Shown one piece after another: positions 56,501 through 64,000 of a DNA stretch of 64,000 bases. A model generated the notes under the pieces. It was not told the DNA's origin, ran no database searches, and worked only from the letters and a program-made list of their open reading frames with translations. Source of the DNA: Karalla daura (lineage: Eukaryota > Chordata > Actinopteri > Chaetodontiformes > Leiognathidae); NCBI GenBank assembly GCA_029224185.1, contig CM055193.1:17646669-17710668 (forward strand). Direction: 5' to 3'. The position numbers and the translations under genes are program-made. Each line of letters begins with the position of its first letter. Positions within the stretch are counted from its first letter, which is position 1.

Positions 56501-58334
56501 TGTCTCTCAGTTGTGTATGTCGGTGGCTTTCAGAGAACTCCCATCCTCCTTTGTCAGAGCTCATTAAGTAGCAGCAGAGCTGATTGGGAGTTAGTTTGGT
56601 TTATTGATCCCTAACGATGCCATTAACTGGCCCTGAGGGCTGGCAGCAAGGCCTGAGCGGGTCCTCCCACTGGAGGGCTGCAGCTGGGCTGAGCTGCAGC
56701 CGGGCCATCCGAGAGCTCCAAGGAGGACCTCATTACACAGCCTGGCTGCTCACATATCTTCCTGCTCTGCCAATCCACTTGTCCCTCGTTACCGTGCTCT
56801 ACTTTTTTATTTTCTCTCTCTGCAACCACTGAAACCAAATCACTCAACATGTGATCTGCCAGCTCTAATGTATGCATTATCTGGCCAGTGTCCATGCTCT
56901 GACAATCGTACAAAGCAGAAACAACCTATAGCATGCAATTCTGCCAAGAGACAAGCCGTTATTTAAGAGTCCAGCGAGCTTGTTATTGACAACATGATCT
57001 GTTTTCTCTTCTTCCATCAAAAAGTCAGCTTGATGACTTAAACAGACATTTATCCCTGCCTGTCATTCATCGACATTGTCCTCACCATGGGCAGGTTGGC
57101 GCAGCTGGACTTGACCTCGTACTCTATGTAGGCCACCTCTCCTCTCCCCTCCACCCGGCCGTCCTGGGTGTAGCAGAGGTCCCGGGTGGAGTCGATGTGT
57201 CTGTCAAGCTCATCCAGGGGGTAAACGCACAGGGCAGAAGCTTCGAAGGGATTGCTATTTGTGGGGCTGACACGGCTGGAGAAGACACCAAGCAGATCTT
57301 CGCCCTCTCTCCCTGCACCTTGCCCCACCTGTTGTGACACAGAAAAAAAAGATAACAAGAAAACTAAGTACTTAAGCAAAGGTTCAATTGTCTAGGAGAG
57401 ATGGTGCTGTCATAGAGGACAGATGGAGCCAGATAACATGCAAAATATCTAAGAAACTGGTACAAAACAAAAGTACCTGAGCAGCTTGGAGAAGGTTGTA
57501 GGTCTTGGCAGGAGAGGAAGGGGATCGGCAGACAAGGGGAACCTCAACGTAGGAATAGTAGGAGGTGTCATCCAGGCACACCCTGGCAGCATAGGTGCGG
57601 TACTCCCTCGAAATCGACTTTATGTCCCGGCGGAAAAACAGGAAGTACACATAGGAGCCGCGTGTGAAGGCCTTCACAAAATGGTGATCATACTCTGACA
57701 GACGGCCTGCCACGGCCAGCTTGGCCGTCTCCTCGTAGGAGAAGACGGGCTCAGAGGACAGGTGGCGGGTGGAGATGGGAGGGTGGCTGGCGGTGTAGCC
57801 CCTACCCACGTACATCACCGTCCTGTCCCCGCCCCGCAGCCCAACCACCAGCCCGATGGTGGACACGTGGGGGTCATTGGCAGCGACGTACTGCGTATCA
57901 ACGGGCCTCTCCGTGGAAAAGAGCACCTCGCGGATCGATGCCAGGCTGCGCTTCTGACAGGTGCCCTGGTGGATGCTGCCACAGGTGATCAGCTCAAGCG
58001 CCTTGGGGTCCACCAGCAGCAGTTTGTTGTGATTGCTGGTTTTGGTGGCCTGGGGGCAGTTGGACTCCGTGACAGGAGGAAGGCAGTCTTTGCTGTCGCT
58101 CACGGGCCCCGTCTGCTGCTCCTGCTCGAGCCGGAGAGCATCCGAGCCGTCCAGCTGGAAGAGGTGGTTCCTGGCGCCCACGTACACCGTCCCCACAGAG
58201 GGGTCCGGGTGGAGCGCCAGATGCTGGAATTCTGTGTCATTGCGTCGAAATCGAGGGTAGGAGCGAGCATGGGCGGTGGCAGAGACGACAAGGAGTAAGA
58301 GCAGGGCGGAGTTCAGAGCCTTCCCATGTAGCAT
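35019..58334 (-). CDS. plxnb1: Plexin-B1, semaphorin receptor
   Basis: Complete gene on the minus strand: 37 coding exons with consistent phases, 6546 bp, 2181 residues (human plexin-B1 has 2135). Exon coordinates are in the domain entries that follow. Order: signal peptide, sema domain, first PSI, second PSI, Ser/Thr/Pro-rich stalk, third PSI, IPT repeats, one membrane helix, and a split GAP with the Rho-binding domain between its halves, ending in the PDZ ligand VTDL. Plexin-B1 binds Sema4D on the cell surface and signals through its GAP and through RhoGEFs that bind the C-terminus. The B1 assignment rests on ILSTSRPVPLAVKYFFDLL, YKYINKYYDQIITALEED, TAQKMQLGYRLQQIAAA and the stalk; B3 differs at these sites. 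Start ATG 58334 precedes a signal peptide and follows an AG acceptor at 58345, so at least one 5' UTR exon lies upstream. Which teleost copy (a or b) is not resolved. Confidence 0.93.
41643..41977 (-). other. plxnb1: plxnb1 exons 22-23: transmembrane helix and juxtamembrane
   Basis: Exons 41829-41977 and 41643-41743. The single membrane helix is at about residues 1535-1555 (VGVGVGASIVALIVLIIVLV), followed by basic RRKSKQAMRDYKK and a juxtamembrane coiled segment (VQIQLENLETSV) as in other plexins. Confidence 0.92.
42088..46214 (-). other. plxnb1: plxnb1 exons 15-21: IPT repeats and convertase site
   Basis: Exons 46063-46214, 45873-45978, 44378-44514, 44103-44276, 43240-43471, 42858-43100 and 42088-42264, residues 1100-1506. 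IPT/TIG signatures include DPVSGPVEGGTVVTISGSNL and GPKAGGTSLTIRGRRL. Exon 19 carries a very basic block with RKRR at residues 1322-1325 (43363-43374), a furin-type site. B plexins are known to be cut by proprotein convertases in this part. The intron after exon 15 uses a GC donor. Confidence 0.88.
45512..45530 (+). repeat. (CA)n microsatellite in plxnb1 intron 16-17
   Basis: About ten CA units within the intron between exons 45873-45978 and 44378-44514. Confidence 0.85.
47246..48750 (-). other. plxnb1: plxnb1 exons 11-14: linker and PSI domain 3
   Basis: Exons 48652-48750, 48325-48447, 47528-47621 and 47246-47415, residues 938-1099. It begins ECPCVERIEDSSLLPV. The last exon carries PSI 3 (CSVGRSDCSRCRTADPKYGC followed by VWC) and runs to the first IPT repeat (CPAPVIHF). 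Confidence 0.9.
49730..49975. mobile_element. Dispersed repeat rich in GCTAAGCTAA motifs
   Basis: Located in the plxnb1 intron between exons 10 and 11. It has repeated AGCTAAGC, GATAAGCTAAGATAA and GGCTAA-like motifs in both orientations, ending gctaagctaagctaac. This motif is common in teleost non-autonomous elements. Family not named; no coding capacity. Confidence 0.45.
50094..50882 (-). other. plxnb1: plxnb1 exon 10: Ser/Thr/Pro-rich mucin-like stalk
   Basis: Single 789-bp exon, residues 675-937, no frame break. It opens with a Pro-rich block (FKPPTPDIPPPTRKPTPLPP), then long Thr runs broken by Ala and Pro, then an acidic Ser-rich part. It is expected to be densely O-glycosylated and extended. 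Mammalian plexin-B1 has a shorter Pro/Ser/Thr-rich region at this position. Inner repeat: (AAC)n trinucleotides on the coding strand at 50738-50810. Confidence 0.85.
50738..50810 (-). repeat. plxnb1: Coding (AAC/ACC)n trinucleotide repeat in plxnb1
   Basis: Runs of GTT and GGT on the plus strand, read as ACA/ACC/ACT threonine codons on the minus strand with occasional Ala. The length can vary by whole codons without breaking the frame. The same repeat gives apparent poly-Val, poly-Asn and poly-Gln open frames that are not real. Confidence 0.9.
51424..52678 (-). other. plxnb1: plxnb1 exons 5-9: PSI domains 1 and 2
   Basis: Exons 52578-52678, 52362-52494, 52008-52164, 51746-51854 and 51424-51532, residues 472-674. 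PSI 1 has ECGDHLDCQSCLSAHDPYCGWC; PSI 2 has CQGCVSSRWGCNWC followed by CTHKHAC. The stretch between them (ITVSVEGLPSLGEGEAYSC) is the linker typical of B plexins. Confidence 0.9.
53715..58334 (-). other. plxnb1: plxnb1 exons 1-4: signal peptide and sema domain
   Basis: Exons 57477-58334, 57086-57328, 55779-55961 and 53715-53843, all phase 0, residues 1-471. Residues 1-23 are a signal peptide (ALLLLLVVSATAHA). The sema seven-blade propeller follows, with typical blocks such as VYVGARNHLFQLD, VYFLFFRRD, ARVCLDD and ALCVYPLDELD. It is the semaphorin-binding part. Exon 1 alone carries 286 residues. Confidence 0.9.
55015..55050 (+). repeat. (CA)n microsatellite in plxnb1 intron 3
   Basis: Interrupted CA run in the intron between exons 55779-55961 and 53715-53843. 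Confidence 0.85.
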
Positions 58335-59531
58335 GGCAGATATTCTGAAGGGAGAAACAGCACAGTTAGAGGCCGGGATTGGCACTTGTTTGAGGTTAAT
58401 AAGGTGAAACAGCAAAAAGCTGCTTCCAGTCAAGCTTTAACCCCTTGCCTGTAAAAAGAAACCATGCCTGTAAAAATCCAAGCAGTGAAGAAGAAATCAT
58501 CTTTTTTTTCCTGCTTGTACAGCTGCACTGGCTCAAACATTACCATGAACGCATACACACACACACAAAATAGTTTATTCACAATTGATCACATGCACCA
58601 AGCTGCTAGTGTATGCACCCAGTCCATCCTCAATTTACAAACATTTGATTTGGATGTGCAAATAGACAAAAACACAATGTTGTAAACTTTATCTTTAGAA
58701 GATGAATACACAACATCAAAAGTGAAAGCAAACAAAACCTAAATGATAAAAACCGTAAATAAATATGATCCGACTTCCTTCTCATCGAGGCCCAGAACCA
58801 TATCCCACAGCATTCCTGTCTGTCTGGGTCTGTCCACAACTCAGGGATTATTCATCCGTACACAAAGATAGACACACGAGTCAGACGGACCCAACTGATA
58901 TTTAGGATTCTTGTCTCGACTTCTTTGTCACGACGTCACATCGGGCTCAGGGTTTCACACACATTGTACTCACTGGAATCAAAATAGCAGCATTGGCAGT
59001 ATCCCTTACAGCCGCAGCATTCAAAACAATGACTATCACTTCCCATTTCCACAGCCATCACTCAACACCTCGGAGGAGAGTGGTTTGTGGACACTGAGAG
59101 CCTCTGCATTAGAGATAAAAACACTTTTTAATTATTTAACAGGTTCCTCAGACCTTTCGCTGACCTCACTAAGAAAAGGTCAAGCCGAAATAAGCAACTT
59201 GCGTACAGCGTGCGCAGGAAGCTTTAAAACCAGGAATATGTACGAATGAGATGCGCGGGCTATTATTCAAATTGATGAATGAGTCAAAGTATTATTTACA
59301 CCTCAGCAAGCCACATAATAGCAGATAGAAAATGTGTGGCGTAAACTGCATCTCTAAGGTGTGAACAGGGTGGGAGGGGGGCAATGCAGTGTTGAGCATC
59401 ATTACCTTGCAGTGTGAACAGACATTAGACATGCAGTGCCATCTCACCTAACTGTCCGCCCCCTGGGGCTGCAATCAGAACAAAGACGACGAGTGGGGTG
59501 GGGGGTAGAACGGGAAGGCTTTCTGTGTGTA

Positions 59532-59535
<4 letters not shown>

Positions 59536-59589
<54 letters not shown>
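59536..59589 (+). repeat. (TG)n microsatellite
   Basis: About 27 uninterrupted TG units in the presumed plxnb1 5' intron. Confidence 0.95.
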
Positions 59590-59591
<2 letters not shown>

Positions 59592-60157
59592 CTGTGGATT
59601 TTGCGCATAACCAAGGGCCATACAAGAGCAGGTGCATGCATCTTTGTGTGTGAGTGTCGGGTAAATGGGCGAGTCCCGGGCACCCTCGTTACTTATTCAT
59701 GAGCAGAATAAGAAGTGTAATAAGTAATAACCTCCACGCCCCCTGTCAGAGGATTTGAGCCTGTATGTGCGTATGTGAGTGAATATGAGTGGGAGTGGCC
59801 ATTACAGTCTGCTAAACTGGGCCGAAAATCCACACAGTCCTTGGAGGCCAGGGAGGAACTGCCTTTATGAAATATAAATACAAAACAAACTCAATCTGTG
59901 TGCTCCATGTTTTATTGAGTCAAACCTGACAGAGCGCTCATACACACACAAGGGCTCTTGTGTTGCTCTCAAGTCTTTACAGATGGCAAAGTCGTTAGAT
60001 CAGCTGATAGGGTCGGCGAACCGCTTTGGTCTGCAATAAATCTCAATTGCCTATTCTGTTGGGCCCAGGCTCTGCGAGAGAGAAAAGAAAGTCTCGCTGT
60101 TGCTCTGTGCGGGCGTCCTCACCTGCTCTTTGACCGGCCCGAATGAAGCAGTCAACA

Positions 60158-60165
60158 TATTTATA
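60158..60165 (-). promoter_or_regulatory. plxnb1: Candidate TATA box, plxnb1 promoter
   Basis: TATAAATA on the minus strand, about 35-40 bases before a consensus donor (GAGCAG followed by GTGAGG, boundary at 60123/60122). Together they could define a very short 5' UTR exon spliced to the acceptor at 58345. No other evidence supports it. Confidence 0.25.
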
Positions 60166-60789
60166 GCCTACGGCGACCCCATCGCCATGGGAACTTCCTC
60201 TTAGCCAACCAGCAATGATGGCTTCCTACAAGCTACCGTGAGACCGGACTGGGAGACTCCTCAGTGGGACTACCAGCGAAGGAAATACAGCTGTGGTTAA
60301 GAATAAGAGGGGAAGTCCATATTTAGATGTTTATTTTTACATAAGAGACCCATTAAGGAGATGCAACATCTTCCCGAAATTTGTCAACTAAACGCACGCT
60401 CGACCAACAAGCAAACATATAAACGTTTTTCTGAAACTAATGAAGCATAGATGCATCAATCTTTTAGGAGTCCGAAGGGTTGTGTGTACTTCCAACATCC
60501 TTTGCAACAGTCTGTTAATGCTGATTAAGTTGAAGATACTGTCGATGTATTTGGTAGTAGTAACAAGACAAGTGACAGCCAGTTACACAGCGCAAGGGCA
60601 GTTACTCTCATGCTCCTCACTGACAATCTCCAGAGTTCATCATTTGTGTCTGGTATGCAGCATGTTCGCCATGGGGCACAGTCCAACATCCTATAAATAA
60701 CCACTTGTAGACCATTAGTCTGTCAACTGAATTGGGAAGAAGGGGGGGTGGTCATAAAGCAACTATGATGTAAACTTGAATGTGCTAAG

Positions 60790-60812
60790 AGATATATATA
60801 TATATATATATG
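60790..60812 (+). repeat. (TA)n dinucleotide repeat
   Basis: About eleven TA units. Confidence 0.9.
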
Positions 60813-61454
60813 TATAAACTCATAGTGAATATTCTGTCTTTGGGATAGAAAAGCCTCAGACCTGAGTAATGACCTGCCATATCTCCTGGCAGTAGGGGGA
60901 GAACCTCTCATCACAATCGGCACTGGCAGTAAAGCACTTAACGTGTGTGTGTGTGTTTTAAGTGCCAACAAGTGTATTTATAGACCTCTATAAACCTCTC
61001 CGAATGCGGTCGCATCAGTGAACTTTTACCCCCCAAACCATTCCTATCCCTCTCTCTCCCTCTGTCCGTGTTTATTAATCACAGAGAGAGTCTGCTGCGC
61101 AAGTTCATTCTTTAAGCTCTTAATGAGCCGTGACAGCCCACTGAACGCCTCAGACCCCATAAAATATGTGGGGTCAGCAGTACAGGGACAGTGGGGGGGC
61201 ATTCGGCCGGGAGCCACAGAGCGTGGACCATGGTGTGCTGCCTCGCATTGTTATGTTCTGGTAGGTTGGCTGGCGTCAACCTACGCCCCGGGCCCTGGGG
61301 GAGGGGGGCAACACCAGAATCTGTGGATCCCATCCAAGTAGTACAGTAGACCGAGAAACAGAGCCCCCGTTTGAGTTCAGCAGGACTTTGAATGACCACA
61401 TACAGGCTAGCTGTGGGAAAATAAAGACCAGACACCATGGGTTGCCAGCAAACG

Positions 61455-61700
61455 TATGTAAAAGTGGTGGCTCACTGTCGCCCTACAATGAGAAGGTCAC
61501 AGTTTGGGTCCCAGCTGGGGTCTTCCTGTGTGGAGTGGTGTGCATATTTTTGCTGTGTGTTTGTGGTTTCTGTGGGTATTCCAGGTTCCTCGTGCAGTCC
61601 AAAAACATGCACTAAGGCCAACTGCAAACTCTAAACTGCCCCTGGGTATAAAGTGTGACAATATGGGCCCAACTATGCCCTACATATGTGTTCTGGAGAT
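61455..61700 (+). mobile_element. Degenerate dispersed repeat, copy D
   Basis: Shares with copies A and C the ordered motifs ggctcactgtcgcc, ggtcacagtttgggtcccag, a ttcctcgtgcagtccaaaaac block, acatgcactaaggc and aactctaaactgcccctggg. Non-coding. Confidence 0.6.
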
Positions 61701-63023
61701 GGACACCAGCAACATCTTTCTGCAACATCTTTGGGAACAAGATTTGTGGATGGAGTGAGCACAGTCGCCTTGAAACAAAGCCTGAAAAAACAGATCTTTA
61801 TGCCTGTGTCTGAGTCATATTTAACTTCTGCTTCTAAAGCTGGAGGACAAAATATAGGACATTGAGATGTCCTCAGATGTTGAGACTCAGATGTTTTTAC
61901 TAACATGCAAACAACGGACCAACCAATCATATTCTGAGTGACTCGTGTGATTCAGGGGTGTGAGCATGACAAAAGATAGACAATGAGAAAAACACTGACA
62001 TGCTGTGTAAGGAGATGGACCGCTGGACCTGTTTGGAGTTTTTTGTATACAATTTCCTGCTCATCCAGGCCTTTTCTTCAGTTCTGACTGACATATGAAG
62101 AAACTCAGATATTTAACCTCCGGAGCTGTATACAGCCAAGGCCATTGGGAGCTCAGGATTGTTTAAGGGCCATCGTGTCTGTTGAGAACTGTTGTTATTT
62201 GGTTGCTATTGAAGATCAGTGTTGCAGGTTCTGAAACCTCCTGAGAAGGGGGTGTTAATTGGAGATAGTACAAGCTGTCAAAACAACAGGAAAAGCTGGA
62301 AAATGTCAAAGGAAACAGAAACAGAATTTGCAGCTGGTCTGCCATTTTTTTGCCATGATTTTTCTTTTTTTTTTCACGGTTTTGTTTACTTTCCCTTCCA
62401 CTGCGCATGGAGCAGCTGTCGCTCTTTGGGTCCTCTTAACGGGACTGAATTCTGGACCAGGGTGGTGTCTGTGTGAAAGCAGCATTAGATGAGAGAGAAA
62501 AAAAATAACATCTTCAAGAATCTACAAACAAGTCCAGGTGTGTCAGTTTTTTCTCTCTCATGCAATGCAGAATCTCTGCAAAGCTATCAAAGCTCCAAAA
62601 GCAACTATGTGTGAATAGCGACATAGTGACGGACATTCTGACATCCCTCATGTCACTGCTGACCCAAATCTACATCCAGCACATAGATCCACAGACAGTT
62701 CACTTTCCACTTCTGTGCTGCTGCTTAAAAAACAGATCAGATCGGTGAAAGCGCTAATATTATGGGAGGCAGATGTACACATGCTTGGCCCCTCTCCACT
62801 TCCGTCGCCTTCGTCGGGGTCAATGGCCATCTCTCTCCCCTCAGTTCACATGCAGACACAGAGAGGGTCTCTCTCTCTCTCCCTCTCCCCGTCCCTCCGG
62901 TGTGCTGAAGGGGCTCTCTGTCTGTCTGATGCTAGGGGGAATAGTGTCCCTTTCACAGCTCTCCCACCAAGTGGCTACACTGAACGGACACAGGATAAAA
63001 GCCACTTCCCTTGGAAAGAGAGT

Positions 63024-63024
<1 letters not shown>

Positions 63025-63057
<33 letters not shown>

Positions 63058-63121
63058 CTACAGAGGCGCGGAGACACAACACACTTCTTCATATGCACAC
63101 ACACACACACACACACACACA
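63025..63121 (+). repeat. Two (CA)n microsatellites separated by about 40 bp
   Basis: CA runs at 63025-63056 and 63096-63121. They give spurious His-Thr open frames. Confidence 0.95.
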
Positions 63122-64000
63122 CTGGTTTAGCTCATTTTATGACAGGATCTTTTCACCCAGGAGACAGCGACGCTCTCCCTGGGAAAAGCAGGTGTTAAGC
63201 CTGGCTTGCTTGGTACAGCGTGACATGCCCACTCACACACACTTGCACTGTAAGAGCACTGGGATGCTTTCATCTATTATTGATGGTCCTTGATCACTTC
63301 TGTTCTGAACATAATCATCGTTTAGCAACGGCTCATCAGGTGGAAAACTGTGAAACTGAAGAAACTACAGCAATGTCTTAAATATAGGAATGTTAAGAGG
63401 TGAAGAAAAATACAGTACTTGAAGGCAATAATAGGCATGGCTCATTAATTAAAGCTTGTGGAAATGCAAAAGTCCCACTTATAAAGACAGCAGACAACAG
63501 AAATATGTTAGCATCAAACTTGCAATTGTTATCTACTAATGCTGCTTTTCAACACGTTCTTAAATCACACAATTTTATTTCCTAATAATGGCTCTCACCT
63601 ACCTTTCAGCAAACCACAGAGTGACCTTCACGTCTTTAAGCCAGCTTAACGACTGTTACCAAGTTGAGTCAGTTGGCACTTGAGCAACAATTAACCCTGA
63701 AGCAACCAGCTGGTCTAGCAAACGAACTAATGTCTAGTCGTATTTAGGACAGTTTTAGATGATCATTACACCTCCAAGCATTTACTGCCAACAGAGCTTG
63801 TCTCATTACTAAGCATATAAGTCACAGCAGTGTTAACGGCACTGAAAGGTCACCGAAACTTGTAGCAGAAATTTGTAACCTTTTCCTCTCAGAGACTGCG
63901 ATAAAGGTGAGTAAAACACCATTAAAAGCCATATGGATGATCACATAATTAGAGAAGCAGACAGAGCTTTTCACTGTAAGGTGTGACTGGTCCCTCTGAG

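Larger units (their letters stand above)
58345..64000. other. plxnb1: Upstream region or first intron of plxnb1
   Basis: An AG acceptor just before the ATG exon shows that at least one 5' UTR exon lies in or beyond this stretch. No coding exon was recognised on either strand. It holds (TG)n, (TA)n and (CA)n repeats and a dispersed repeat copy. One short candidate first exon is proposed near 60123. Confidence 0.5.

Noticed and set aside
57762..58298. 178-codon plus-strand open frame
   Set aside because: Antisense shadow of GC-rich plxnb1 exon 1, with no recognisable domain.
35019..58334. Plexin-B3 as the identity, from SRPK neighbourhood alone
   Set aside because: The cytoplasmic sequence and the Ser/Thr/Pro stalk match plexin-B1 features over B3, so sequence was given more weight than synteny.
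59425..59702. His-Thr and Val-Cys repeat frames
   Set aside because: Readings of a (TG)n microsatellite. The same applies to frames at 29909-30216 and 62715-63293.

Overview
This is eukaryotic, vertebrate DNA, almost certainly from a teleost fish. Genes are split into many short exons with GT-AG (occasionally GC-AG) introns, microsatellites are abundant, and the recognisable proteins are vertebrate-specific families with fish-like divergence. No prokaryotic features, CRISPR arrays or RNA genes were seen. The species cannot be named from the sequence.

Layout: (1) Bases 1-10,691, + strand: the 3' part of an LHFPL4-type tetraspan gene. One 237-bp exon lies at 8222, a 17-nt microexon is proposed at 9677 and a terminal exon at 10638. 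The N-terminal exon is outside the window, so 1-8221 is intron. (2) 10.7-20.5 kb: no gene found. (3) 20,564-21,485, + strand: a complete three-exon gene for a small secreted beta-microseminoprotein-like protein of 113 residues. (4) 22,940-28,829, - strand: a complete 12-exon SRPK-family serine/arginine-protein kinase of 413 residues, with the catalytic motifs intact but a very short kinase insert. It converges with the microseminoprotein gene. (5) 35,019-58,334, - strand: a complete 37-coding-exon plexin-B receptor of 2181 residues. Its cytoplasmic sequence and central Ser/Thr/Pro-rich region fit plexin-B1 best. A long 3' UTR probably runs to about 32.7 kb. (6) 58.3-64 kb: upstream intron or promoter DNA of the plexin gene, with simple repeats.

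The exon models were built by hand. Each junction was checked for splice dinucleotides and for codon phase, and the summed lengths give uninterrupted frames of 1242 bp for the kinase, 6546 bp for the plexin and 342 bp for the microseminoprotein.

The genes do not form one pathway. LHFPL4 acts at inhibitory synapses, plexin-B1 is a semaphorin receptor, SRPKs phosphorylate SR splicing factors, and the microseminoprotein is secreted. The most interesting points are: an SRPK paralog directly downstream of plxnb1, in the same order and orientation as PLXNB3-SRPK3 on human Xq28, suggesting an SRPK copy that mammals lost; the candidate 17-nt microexon that switches the LHFPL4 C-terminus; a microseminoprotein that appears to have lost both partners of one disulfide; two GC-AG introns; and a plexin exon of 789 bp coding a mucin-like stalk.
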